From Synergistaceae bacterium (GTDB lineage: Bacteria > Synergistota > Synergistia > Synergistales > Synergistaceae), in assembly GCA_031269875.1 (NCBI GenBank), contig JAISYM010000128.1, positions 1 to 32,042 on the forward strand: 32,042 nt of DNA, given 5' to 3'. Both the position numbers and the translations under genes were made by a program. Shown here in pieces: positions 1-8,145 of this stretch. The notes below the pieces were generated by a model, which did no database searches, was not told the DNA's origin, and was given only the letters and a program-made list of their open reading frames with translations. Every line of letters begins with the position of its first letter. The stretch's first letter is position 1.

Positions 1-2166
1 TCAAACGCCGCCGACATCCTAAAAGCCACGGTCACGGCCGACGCGGAGTTCGCCCAGTGGAAGATCGACGTAAAGCAGATCGCCGCGAAGCAGCAGGTTT
101 ACTCGAACCAGTTCGACCCAACCGCTACAATGGAAACGATCGCCGGCATTACAAGTGACACCAGCTTCAAGATTCGCGTCGGGGCGCAGGTTTCGGAGAT
201 AATAGTTAAAAAAACCGACACGATAAGGACCATCAACCAACAGATCGCGCTCGCGAAGGATCAGAATGGCGACAAACTGCTCGTCACGTCTAAGATCATA
301 GACAACCGCCTCGTCTTCGAGAGCGCCGTGAGCGGCATTGACAACACGGGGGTAAAAGCCAGTGAGACTTTAACCTATGCGGGTGGCGGCACTACCTATC
401 TGCCAAAAGCTGCCAGTGGAACATCATATCCCACAACTATTGCAGACCTCAAGGTAAACGGCAATCCCTATACAAATTTTACTTATGATAATACCAACGG
501 CGAAATAACTTGGATTACGGCTCCGCCTCCGGCTCCATCAGCCGGTGACCTTCTGGAAATCCAATACGACACGACGACTGCTGGTTATAATTACTCCACC
601 GACAACAACGAATTTGTCCTCGACGACGGCGGCAGTAATCTTCTGGAAGATTTGGGGCTTATAGAGATGGTGGAATATCCACCATCATCTGGGATATACA
701 TTAACAATAAAGAGACAAAGGCTTCCAACGCGATAATCAACGTTAACGGCATTGAAGTCACGCGGCCGGACAACGTCATCGAGGATCTCATAGCGGGTGT
801 GAAGCTCGAACTGGTAGGCCTCGGGGACGTGACCATGAACATCACGCAGGACGCGCAGAAGGCAGTCGACGCGGTCCAGGCTTTTACCGACGCCTACAAC
901 GAGGTCCTGACGTGGATAAACGAGAAGCTGGCGGAGAAGTACAGCTCCGCCACAGTGGAGGATGACGACTTCCTCCAGAATCTGCTGGACTCAACCGATA
1001 AATCGACGGTGTTCGGCGTGCTCCACGGCGATCAGCTGCTCTCGAGCATCAAAAACCAGCTGCGGAACATGGTGGCGAACTCGGTAACGTCGACCTCGCT
1101 CGCTCTCGCGACGAGAAAATACGCCTTCACCGACGTTGACCTCGAGCTCTCGGGCCAGTTTTACGTCTATGCGGCCGGACAGGCCCTCAAGATAGATGTC
1201 GTGAACGACGTGAACGGCGTAAACGGCGATTCGCTGGAGGACATAAGGGACAAGATAGCGACATATTTCAGCGTAACGTCGAAGGACGGCTCAACCGCGA
1301 CGGGCGACGACCTCAAGCTGAACGCATTCATTAGGAACGGGCAGTTGGTGGTCGAGTACAACTCCGCCTCGACACTCGAGAGCCCCCGGACGGACGTCAT
1401 CGCGAGGAACCACGCGAATACCGGAACATATGACGTACTTCCGTACACTCCGACTAAGGAGGCGCCGATAAGCGGCAAGTTCACCGTACAGGTGGGCGAA
1501 GCCACGACAGACGCGCTGGGCAATACCGTGCCGCCGACGTATTACCAGGAGGGCGTAGACTTCGAGATCGTAAACGACGATTCGTCGGGCGACAAGATCG
1601 TCAGCAAGATCAATTGGCTCGGCAGCAATAAGCCGGCAGACAACCAGTCGTATAAGGTGACGTACGAGTACAACCCGACGGCGGTAGCGTTCAGCATAAT
1701 CAACGGGGACGACCTCAAGACACTCGACTTTCACACGGACGCGAGCAAGTCGCAGCTCTCCTCGTTCGGCCTCAAGACCACGTCGGTGGACTTCGGCAAG
1801 AGCGGCCTTCTCGAGTTCGACTCGGACACGCTCTTTGCGGCGCTGGCCGCCGACGGGAATACCACGTCCAGCGTGATGACGGGCTTTTTCAGGAGCCTCG
1901 ACACGTACATAGGCAACCTAGTCGACACCTCCCAGGTCATAGTCGCCGGAACCTCCGTGACTAAGGGCCGCGTCGCCAACGCGATGCTCACCATAGACAA
2001 CGAGGTCGATACGCTCACAGCTCAGATCGCGAAGCTCGAAAAACAGCTCGCGGACAGGCAGACGTCGATGTACAAGCAGTATTCAGAAATGGAGACGGCG
2101 ATCCAGAAACTGAACTCGCAGATGTCGAGCCTGAGCCAGTACCTCTCCAGCACCTCGTCCAGCTAG
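1..2166 (+). CDS. fliD: Flagellar hook-associated protein 2 (filament cap), 5'-truncated by the window
   Basis: FliD caps the growing flagellar filament outside the cell and helps flagellin subunits fold into place. The frame is open from base 1, so the start and most of the N-terminal coiled coil lie outside the window; 721 residues are visible. The C-terminal 130 residues are typical FliD: a GRVANAMLTIDNEVDTL stretch, then a heptad-rich helix and a Ser-rich end. The part before residue 45 reads as the end of the N-terminal FliD domain. The variable middle is long and contains two similar beta-type modules (about nt 439-579 and 1456-1686), each with an NG or VG turn, a D-F/Y-x-I strand, and a final Y-x-V/I-x-Y-x-Y/T strand. 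Bases about 361-740 are richer in A+T than the rest of the gene. A hairpin follows 10 bases after the stop codon. Confidence 0.93.
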   Translation, partial: SNAADILKATVTADAEFAQWKIDVKQIAAKQQVYSNQFDPTATMETIAGITSDTSFKIRVGAQVSEIIVKKTDTIRTINQQIALAKDQNGDKLLVTSKIIDNRLVFESAVSGIDNTGVKASETLTYAGGGTTYLPKAASGTSYPTTIADLKVNGNPYTNFTYDNTNGEITWITAPPPAPSAGDLLEIQYDTTTAGYNYSTDNNEFVLDDGGSNLLEDLGLIEMVEYPPSSGIYINNKETKASNAIINVNGIEVTRPDNVIEDLIAGVKLELVGLGDVTMNITQDAQKAVDAVQAFTDAYNEVLTWINEKLAEKYSSATVEDDDFLQNLLDSTDKSTVFGVLHGDQLLSSIKNQLRNMVANSVTSTSLALATRKYAFTDVDLELSGQFYVYAAGQALKIDVVNDVNGVNGDSLEDIRDKIATYFSVTSKDGSTATGDDLKLNAFIRNGQLVVEYNSASTLESPRTDVIARNHANTGTYDVLPYTPTKEAPISGKFTVQVGEATTDALGNTVPPTYYQEGVDFEIVNDDSSGDKIVSKINWLGSNKPADNQSYKVTYEYNPTAVAFSIINGDDLKTLDFHTDASKSQLSSFGLKTTSVDFGKSGLLEFDSDTLFAALAADGNTTSSVMTGFFRSLDTYIGNLVDTSQVIVAGTSVTKGRVANAMLTIDNEVDTLTAQIAKLEKQLADRQTSMYKQYSEMETAIQKLNSQMSSLSQYLSSTSSS

Positions 2167-2175
2167 TTGAACGGT

Positions 2176-2214
2176 AAAGCGAGACCCCGGGAAGATCTCC
2201 CGGGGTCTCGCTTT
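2176..2214. terminator. Bidirectional terminator between fliD and the response regulator
   Basis: There is a perfect 17-bp inverted repeat (2176-2192 and 2198-2214) around a 5-base loop. The stem has a GC-rich core and AAAG/CTTT ends, so it reads as a hairpin on either strand. It lies exactly between two convergent genes. The T tract on each strand is only three bases, so it may act as a Rho-independent terminator of moderate strength or as an mRNA 3' end protector. Confidence 0.85.
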
Positions 2215-2231
2215 ATGCTGACCGGTTATAT

Positions 2232-2897
2232 TCAAAAATTCATCGAGTCCGACGAGGTCTGCACGAGGCCCATCCGCCAGGCCAGCACAGCCGCTTGAGT
2301 GCGGTCGTTCAGGCCGAGTTTTTTCAGGAGGTGGCTCACGTGGTTTTTAACGGTCTTCTCGGAAAGCACCATTTTGGCCGAAATTTCGGCGTTGTTGAAT
2401 CCTTGGGAGAGCCAGAACAGCACCTCTTTTTCGCGCTGCGTCAATAGAAACATCACATCCTGCTCCTCCTTGCGCTTCTGAAAGCTGGATAGGAGCTTAC
2501 CCGCGACTTTCGGGTCGACGTAGGACTCGCCGCCGTTTACCGAGTGAAGGGCGGCGATCAGGTCCGGCATACTGGAGGACTTGAGTATGTATCCGTTTAT
2601 TCCGATAGCGGAGAGCGACGCTAAGTGTTCCTCGTCGTCGTATGCCGTTATCGCGACAAACTTTGTGGGAAGTTTGGCGTTTTTCAGATGCTTTACGACC
2701 TGTCCGCCGTCCATCTTCGGCATATTGATGTCGAGGAGGACTATATCAGGCACGGTTTTTTGAATCATATCGACTGCTTCCGCGCCGTCTTTAGCCTCCC
2801 CGACGACCTCGATGTCGCCCTCCATCTCAAGCAGTCTTCGGAGCCCCTCTCGAAACAAACGGTGGTCGTCGGCGATCGCTACTCTAATTTTATTCAT
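2232..2897 (-). CDS. NarL/LuxR-family response regulator (DegU-like)
   Basis: This is a cytoplasmic response regulator of 221 residues, the usual length for the NarL/FixJ family. Residues 1-120 form a receiver domain: acidic pair D10-D11, phospho-acceptor D56 in VLLDINMPKMDG, a conserved Thr in the ITAYD strand and a Lys in YILKS. A linker leads to a LuxR-type helix-turn-helix from about residue 152 (LTQREKEVLFWLSQG, then EKTVKNHVSHLLKKL). The ATG start overlaps the end of the sensor kinase gene by 8 bases, so the two are co-transcribed and probably translationally coupled. The partner kinase is DegS-like, which supports a DegS/DegU-type pair. The target genes cannot be read from the sequence. 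Confidence 0.93.
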   Translation of the reverse strand: MNKIRVAIADDHRLFREGLRRLLEMEGDIEVVGEAKDGAEAVDMIQKTVPDIVLLDINMPKMDGGQVVKHLKNAKLPTKFVAITAYDDEEHLASLSAIGINGYILKSSSMPDLIAALHSVNGGESYVDPKVAGKLLSSFQKRKEEQDVMFLLTQREKEVLFWLSQGFNNAEISAKMVLSEKTVKNHVSHLLKKLGLNDRTQAAVLAWRMGLVQTSSDSMNF

Positions 2898-4035
2898 TGC
2901 CTTCTCCTCCTAACGGTACCTTGATCGTTATATCCGTCCCCTTGTCTATTTTACTCTCGATTTTAAGATTACCCCTAGCGAACTGAACGCGCTCCGCGAT
3001 ATTCGACAGCCCGAACGAACCCCTCTCCGCGGCGGAGACGCTCTCCGCCTCTATGTCGAAACCGCTTCCGTCGTCCTTGATGGAAAGAAAGAGTTCTTTA
3101 TTCGTGTACTCGTACTTCACGGTTATCTTCTTTGCGCCGCCGTGCCTCAAGGCGTTTGAAGCCGCTTCCTGAACAACTCGGAACAAATTTGAGCGCAGCA
3201 CGGAGGGAAATTGATCCTCCTCCTGCGTAAGCTGGGCCCTGAAATCCACCCCATGTCTCTCCCGATAGCTTTCGGCGAGACGCTTGATAGCTCCGCCAAG
3301 CCCCTTTTCCAAACCGAGCGGCTGCAACTGTATCAAAAAACCTCTGAAATCGCCAAGCGCCTCCCTCTGCTGCTCCTTGACCCTCTGTATCTCTTCCTTA
3401 GCGGCGGACAAATCGCCCTTTGCCACAACGCGTTCCAGGTACTCGAACGACAATATCGACGCCGCGAACTGCTGTATCGGGCCGTCGTGTATCTCTCTCG
3501 CGAGGCGTTTATTTTCTCTCTCCACAAACTGAAGCGCCTTTACAACATTTGCCGTGTTTCCTACGGGACTGGCGGCAATTGTGGAATCGAGCCTGCTCCT
3601 CAGTATCTCCACCGCCAGACGGAGCTTTCCCATCGTGTTGGTGCTATGGGCCATTATGCGCTCCATCCGGATCTTATCGCGTTCCAAGTCGTCCCTGCGC
3701 CGCCGGAGGTAACGCTCGCGTTCCTCGAAGGCGGCGCGCAGACGCATATATCGTTCAGCCTCGGCGTACACCTTGGCCTGTAAGTCGTAGTCGTCAGTCA
3801 TCTCAGCGCTTACAAGCATCCTTCGCGCCTCTTTGTAAGCCTCGGTGATAGAGTCGCTCGCGTCAAGAACCTCGCTGACCTCTTTGCGGACCTGGTTAAG
3901 TTCGTCATATAGGTCTCTCAAACCGTGTACGACGTCGTCCCGAATTCCTCCAACATTATCAATGCTGTATCCGAGAAATTCGTTCGTCCTGTCCAGAACG
4001 GTCTGGAGCTTTTGTTTGAACGACTCGTCGATCAT
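2890..4035 (-). CDS. Soluble DegS-like sensor histidine kinase
   Basis: This is a 381-residue kinase with no membrane-spanning segment, so it should sense a cytoplasmic signal, as DegS does. The first 150 residues are charged and strongly helical, a likely coiled-coil sensor region of the DegS type. A HisKA_3 dimerisation motif follows, with phospho-acceptor H183 in REIHDGPIQQ. The HATPase_c domain shows the N box around N294 (EAASNALRHGGA), a G1 box DDGSGFD at 321-327 and a GLSNI G2 segment near 344. The downstream response regulator overlaps it by 8 bases. A good sigma70-type promoter lies about 30 bases upstream of the start. The length and domain order match DegS rather than membrane NarX-type sensors. 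Confidence 0.92.
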   Translation of the reverse strand: MIDESFKQKLQTVLDRTNEFLGYSIDNVGGIRDDVVHGLRDLYDELNQVRKEVSEVLDASDSITEAYKEARRMLVSAEMTDDYDLQAKVYAEAERYMRLRAAFEERERYLRRRRDDLERDKIRMERIMAHSTNTMGKLRLAVEILRSRLDSTIAASPVGNTANVVKALQFVERENKRLAREIHDGPIQQFAASILSFEYLERVVAKGDLSAAKEEIQRVKEQQREALGDFRGFLIQLQPLGLEKGLGGAIKRLAESYRERHGVDFRAQLTQEEDQFPSVLRSNLFRVVQEAASNALRHGGAKKITVKYEYTNKELFLSIKDDGSGFDIEAESVSAAERGSFGLSNIAERVQFARGNLKIESKIDKGTDITIKVPLGGEGNE

Positions 4036-4067
4036 AATACTGGGTTCTGCCTCCCTATTGTTAAATA

Positions 4068-4096
4068 ATTATATTATACTAAAATTATTATGGCAA
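4068..4096 (-). promoter_or_regulatory. Sigma70-type promoter of the two-component operon
   Basis: On the minus strand TTGCCA (4091-4096) is followed after exactly 17 bases by TATAAT (4068-4073). A second overlapping TATAAT is at 4073-4078. The predicted transcript would start near 4061, leaving a leader of about 25 bases before the kinase ATG at 4035. Confidence 0.7.
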
Positions 4097-4123
4097 TGGG
4101 AGGGGTTTTATTGGGCCGTTATG

Positions 4124-4132
4124 TGCTAATAT
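4124..4132 (+). promoter_or_regulatory. Candidate extended -10 promoter of the PEP-synthase-like gene
   Basis: A TG-n-TAATAT element (TG at 4124-4125, hexamer 4127-4132) fits an extended -10 promoter. No good -35 hexamer is visible at the right distance. It would give a leader of about 55 bases, which ends in a GAGGAGG ribosome-binding site before the ATG at 4195. Confidence 0.4.
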
Positions 4133-4194
4133 CAGTAAAATCAGTATTCCCTTGGGGATGAGAATTATTTGGGAATTATACGAGGAGGACGGTT

Positions 4195-5934
4195 ATGACA
4201 TCGATTGAGGACGTGAGGAAGAGTTACTTCTCTTGGAACCCTTCGGACGACCCTGAATTCAATCCTCTTATAATAGGATCGGGGCCGATAGGCGGAAAGG
4301 GCCGGTCCCTGCTCTTTGCCATTCGCGCGCTCAGGGATTCGGACGACGACGATCTCCGCGCGGTGGTTCTCCCAATGTCGCGCTACATAGGAACGGACGT
4401 CTTCCGGGATTTCATAGCTGGTATCAAAAACCTTCCCGACCTCGTCCAAAACGGCTCCCCGGAGGAGCTGGAGGCGGAATTTTTGAAAGCCGATCTCCCG
4501 GAGGGCGTCACGAAGTCCCTGAGCGGTTACTTAGCGGAGATGAGAGACCCTGTAATCGTCCGAAGCAGCTCTCTCCAGGAGGACTCACTCAAATTCTCCT
4601 TTGCCGGCAAATATATGTCCCCATTTCTGATGAACTCGGAGGAATCACTCAAAGAGCGTGTAAGCGCCGTCGAGCGTGAGATAAAGCGCGTTTACTCCCG
4701 CATATACTTCCCGGCGGCCCTCTCGTACAGAAACAAACACGGGCTTGGGGAGGACATGATGGGCATAGCGATCATGCGAATATCAGGCAGATGGCGAGGC
4801 GGATACTATTACCCCACGACGGCCGGGGTGGGCCTTTCGTATAACGGGCGGCGGTGGACCACAAGGATAAAGCGCGAGGACGGCCTGATTCGCATGGTGT
4901 TCGGCCTCGGAACGATGAGCACGAAACGCGGCTACGCAAGGACATACTCCCTCACAAACCCATTCCTGAGACCAGAAGGTTCAAACGCTTACAACGTGAT
5001 GAAGACCTCACAGGAACGCTTCCACGCCATAGAACGTGAGAGCGGGGAACTCGTAACGGTTGACATAAAAGAGGTATGGCGCGACAAATTCCGATATCAC
5101 CCCGACTTTTCCACTTACGCGAGCCTTTACATGTACGACGAAAACCAGGGATATTTTACGCCGCTCGACAAGTCCTGCATATTCTCACCGGCGGAGGGAA
5201 AGGTCTGTATGCCGTTCGAATCCTTCCCGAGGGTGCACAAGAAATTTTTCGAGACGATGTCGAAACTGATGCCGCTCCTGCAGGAGAAGATGGGGGCATA
5301 CGCCGATATAGAGTTCTCGTATGAACCGCTCGAAAACAGGATAGAACTCCTTCAGGCGCGCCCGCTCTGGATACACGAGATGCAAGGACAGACGCTCCCG
5401 CCCTCGCTGCAGCACTGCGAGACGATCTTGAGCGCCGACCGAATGGTAACGGACGGAAGCCGCGACAACATCAAATACCTCGTGCTGGTCGATCACAGGA
5501 TATACTCGGAGTCCGGCGAATTTAACAAAATAGCGCGGTCGCTCGGGGAGATGAACAAAAAACTTTTCCCTGAAAAGTACATATTGGTCGCGCCCGGCCG
5601 GGTCGGATCGAGCAGCCCTGAGCTCGGTGTGCCTGTCCGTTACGATGAAATAACCGGGGTGGCCTGCATCATAGAGGTGGGGATTCCGAGAACCGGCCAG
5701 ATGCCGGAGCTGTCGTACGGGACGCACTTCTTCTCCGACCTCGAAACCGATGAAGTAATGTACATGCCGGTCTTTCAGGGCGAGAGCAATAACGTATTCA
5801 ACGAGGCCTGGTTTGAGAAGACCCCCTTCGTGTACGGCGAACACAAGGCCATCCGGCTGTATAAGGGAGACTTCCACGTATACATGAACGGCGACCACAA
5901 TATCGGCGTGGTCGCCTGCGGACAGAATATATGA
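4195..5934 (+). CDS. Stand-alone PEP/pyruvate-binding (PPDK N-domain-like) protein
   Basis: The 579-residue protein resembles the ATP-grasp nucleotide-binding domain of PEP synthase and pyruvate phosphate dikinase. Visible motifs are GGKG (33-36), IVRSSSLQED (121-130) with FAGKY close behind, and the ATP-grasp end motif LLQARPLW near residue 385. It has no phosphohistidine swivelling domain and no C-terminal PEP-binding TIM barrel, so it cannot carry out the full PPDK reaction alone. It may phosphorylate another substrate or act with separately encoded partners. A strong GAGGAGG site precedes the ATG. It is transcribed divergently from the two-component operon across a short intergenic region, so joint control is possible. 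The last 180 residues after the ATP-grasp part are not recognised. Confidence 0.75.
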   Translation: MTSIEDVRKSYFSWNPSDDPEFNPLIIGSGPIGGKGRSLLFAIRALRDSDDDDLRAVVLPMSRYIGTDVFRDFIAGIKNLPDLVQNGSPEELEAEFLKADLPEGVTKSLSGYLAEMRDPVIVRSSSLQEDSLKFSFAGKYMSPFLMNSEESLKERVSAVEREIKRVYSRIYFPAALSYRNKHGLGEDMMGIAIMRISGRWRGGYYYPTTAGVGLSYNGRRWTTRIKREDGLIRMVFGLGTMSTKRGYARTYSLTNPFLRPEGSNAYNVMKTSQERFHAIERESGELVTVDIKEVWRDKFRYHPDFSTYASLYMYDENQGYFTPLDKSCIFSPAEGKVCMPFESFPRVHKKFFETMSKLMPLLQEKMGAYADIEFSYEPLENRIELLQARPLWIHEMQGQTLPPSLQHCETILSADRMVTDGSRDNIKYLVLVDHRIYSESGEFNKIARSLGEMNKKLFPEKYILVAPGRVGSSSPELGVPVRYDEITGVACIIEVGIPRTGQMPELSYGTHFFSDLETDEVMYMPVFQGESNNVFNEAWFEKTPFVYGEHKAIRLYKGDFHVYMNGDHNIGVVACGQNI

Positions 5935-6010
5935 CTGCGAAGTCAGGTCATGCAACCGCCAGAGACCCGGTGTTACCGAACAGTCATACTTGAAACATAT
6001 TATTTCGCGA

Positions 6011-7405
6011 TCAGATGCTGATCGACTCCTTCTTTATGCCGGCAAAGTACTTGAACGCCTCGTCTGAGTCGTCCTTGTACGCGCCGCGCCCCATCATGCC
6101 ATACGTGTAGCGTTTTCCCTGCTCCACGCCCGGCTGGTCAAATGGGTTTATCCCGATCAGCCGTCCCGTAACGGCAGTCACGTACTCGTAGAAGAACACC
6201 AGCGCGCCCAGCGTACGCGCGTCGAGCCTGTCTGCCTCTATCCACACCACGGGACGTCCGGCCTTTACTAAGGCGGCGGCAGTGCTCGCGGCTTCGTAAC
6301 CGAGCATCTCTCCGAGTTTATGTCCGCTCAGGTACGAAAGCGGCGCAAGCGATTTCTCGCTCACGGGCGGAATTTCTATATCAGTTCCGCGCTCGAGGAT
6401 ATTTATCAGCGTGTACAGTTTGTCATCCGGCCCCGCGGTGTAAAGCTGAACTTGGGAGTGCTGGTCTATCGCGCCCAAGGCCCTCACGGGGGTCGTGCCG
6501 AAGCCGTCCTTGCCCACGCTCTCGCCCCATAGCTGGGCAAACCACTCCGCAAACGTCTCCAGCCTGTTCGAGTAAGGCATCAACACGGCCATTGGACGGC
6601 CGGCAAGCTCGTGGAACCTGTGAATGGCCGCGAGACAGAGCGCCGGGTTCGTCCGGGCGTCACGATTGGTTGCAAAAAAATCGCGCATTGCGGCCGCGCC
6701 GGACAAGAGCCCTTTCACGTCGCACCCAAGCGCGGCCGCCGTGACCAGGCCGGACGGCGAGAGCCCGGAATACCTGCCGCCCACGGAGGGCGGTATTTCA
6801 AGCGACCTGCACTTCGTCTCGCGGGCGAATGAGCGAAAGACGCCCTCCTCGGGATCCGTAATGACGAGGACGTTATCGTCAGGCTGAGCGCCTGACTCCG
6901 CGATCTTCGAGCGGAACCACAGGAACTGCGACATGGTCTCAGCGGTTGCCCCGGATTTGCTCACGCCGATAAGCGCCGTGCGACGCCCGCGCGCGCGCTC
7001 CCAAATCGCCATTGTCTTCTCCGGGTCCGGGTTGTCGGCAAGATAAAACCTTGGAGTCCCGTCGCCCGGAACCTCGTTGTGGTACATCGGGAGGAGCGCC
7101 TGGTGCAGCATGAGGTTGCCCAGGGACGAACCGCCGATCCCCACGTGAATTATCGCCTCATAGCCCTTGAGCCACAGGGAGGCCGCAAGTACGGAGTCTA
7201 TATTCTGATCGGGCAGGTTATACCAACCGAAGCCGGCCTCCCCGGACGACGCCCCCTCTAGAACCCATTCGGCGGCTTCCGCGAGGGATTTGCCGGAATC
7301 GAGGATAAAGCGGTCGAGCTCAGCTGACCCGGCTGACCCAAAATCCCCGTTCTCTCCGCCTCCGGCCGCGCCGAAGCAAAACGAAATTCCCAAATCCCGG
7401 GACAC
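6011..7405 (-). CDS. pgi: Glucose-6-phosphate isomerase
   Basis: The enzyme interconverts glucose 6-phosphate and fructose 6-phosphate in the cytoplasm. Family motifs are clear: HVGIGGSSLGN, the sugar-phosphate loop GVSKSGATAET, GGRYSGLSPSG, AIDQHSQVQLYTAGP and the C-terminal NPFDQPGVEQGK. The GTG at 7405 is preferred: it lies 4 bases after the TAG of the folB-like gene with an AAGG site upstream. A GTG at 7441 in the same frame would add 12 residues and overlap that gene by 32 bases without a visible ribosome site. From 7405 the protein has 464 residues, within the range of short bacterial PGIs. With the class II FBPase nearby it supports sugar-phosphate interconversion in gluconeogenesis. 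Confidence 0.94.
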   Translation of the reverse strand: MSRDLGISFCFGAAGGGENGDFGSAGSAELDRFILDSGKSLAEAAEWVLEGASSGEAGFGWYNLPDQNIDSVLAASLWLKGYEAIIHVGIGGSSLGNLMLHQALLPMYHNEVPGDGTPRFYLADNPDPEKTMAIWERARGRRTALIGVSKSGATAETMSQFLWFRSKIAESGAQPDDNVLVITDPEEGVFRSFARETKCRSLEIPPSVGGRYSGLSPSGLVTAAALGCDVKGLLSGAAAMRDFFATNRDARTNPALCLAAIHRFHELAGRPMAVLMPYSNRLETFAEWFAQLWGESVGKDGFGTTPVRALGAIDQHSQVQLYTAGPDDKLYTLINILERGTDIEIPPVSEKSLAPLSYLSGHKLGEMLGYEAASTAAALVKAGRPVVWIEADRLDARTLGALVFFYEYVTAVTGRLIGINPFDQPGVEQGKRYTYGMMGRGAYKDDSDEAFKYFAGIKKESISI

Positions 7406-7409
7406 GCCG

Positions 7410-7793
7410 CTAACCTTGCTTTTCGAAGTCCGCGCGGACACAGGAAACGGAGGCCAGTATCTCCCTTACGTCCCCTGCGATAAAAAGCTGCTTGCGCCCG
7501 ACTGTGACCTCAACGTCCGTCACCTGCTTGAAGCGCTCGAACAGCTTCTTTGCCAGCGCCAGCGCCAAACTGAGGTGAGAGTTGAACTTCGTCCCCATTA
7601 TCATGTTTTTCGTAATTTCGTAGACCTCAGAACCCCTCACTTCGGTATTCACAGACGGCAAAGCGTCATTTGCGGAGAGATCCATGGAGAGCGAGACGTC
7701 CACGGAAAACATCTGGCCCAGCTCCCTTTCGACCTCCATCGCGCCGTGAAAAGCGTGGAAATTCATCCCATGTACGATACATTTTCCCTTCAT
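7410..7793 (-). CDS. Dihydroneopterin-aldolase-like protein (FolB family, altered active site)
   Basis: FolB cleaves 7,8-dihydroneopterin in folate synthesis. This protein has the family fold pattern: an N-terminal strand, HAFHGAMEVERELGQ with the conserved Glu, a long helix, and VEVTVGRKQLFIAGD with the conserved Lys. In FolB the helix carries the pterin-anchoring L-I-E-x-L-A motif. Here that stretch reads LSLALALAKKL, so the Glu position is Leu. The protein may therefore bind a different substrate or be catalytically weak. ATG 7793 has a GGGGGTGA site 5 bases upstream; a GTG at 7802 is the alternative start. It sits between glutaredoxin and pgi with no other folate gene in view. Confidence 0.7.
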   Translation of the reverse strand: MKGKCIVHGMNFHAFHGAMEVERELGQMFSVDVSLSMDLSANDALPSVNTEVRGSEVYEITKNMIMGTKFNSHLSLALALAKKLFERFKQVTDVEVTVGRKQLFIAGDVREILASVSCVRADFEKQG

Positions 7794-7810
7794 GCCGCTC
7801 ACCCCCGCTC

Positions 7811-8053
7811 TTAGAGGAGCCCATCTTCTTTCAGCGCCGACTGAATCGCGCCCTGGTCGAAACCGACGATATATCGGGTGCCGACTTTTATTACCGGAAC
7901 GCCGCGCTGCTTTGTCTTTTCCACTATTTCCTTAGCGGCCTCTCTGTCAGAACCGACGTCGATCGACTCATAAGCGATTTTTAAAGTATCCAGATATTCT
8001 TTAGCCTTTACGCACCAAGGGCAGCTTTTCGTCGAATAAACGACAACACTCAT
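7811..8053 (-). CDS. Glutaredoxin / NrdH-like thiol-disulfide oxidoreductase
   Basis: This is a small 80-residue thioredoxin-fold protein. It has a CPWC redox motif at residues 11-14, a GVPVIKVG segment supplying the cis-proline, and a GFDQ end segment typical of glutaredoxin-like proteins. It probably reduces disulfides in cytoplasmic enzymes such as ribonucleotide reductase, but no such partner is nearby. Three start codons lie close together (GTG 8062, ATG 8059, ATG 8053). Only ATG 8053 has the AAGGAG site at the usual 8-base spacing, so it was chosen. A gap of 92 bases separates it from glpX upstream and 17 bases from the folB-like gene downstream. Confidence 0.88.
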   Translation of the reverse strand: MSVVVYSTKSCPWCVKAKEYLDTLKIAYESIDVGSDREAAKEIVEKTKQRGVPVIKVGTRYIVGFDQGAIQSALKEDGLL

Positions 8054-8145
8054 TGCCATCACTCCTTAACAAAATTTACTTAGTCCATCTTAGCGCAACG
8101 CGAAGTCTGCCGTCAATAAGCTAATTGCTTATACGAACTCGCGCC

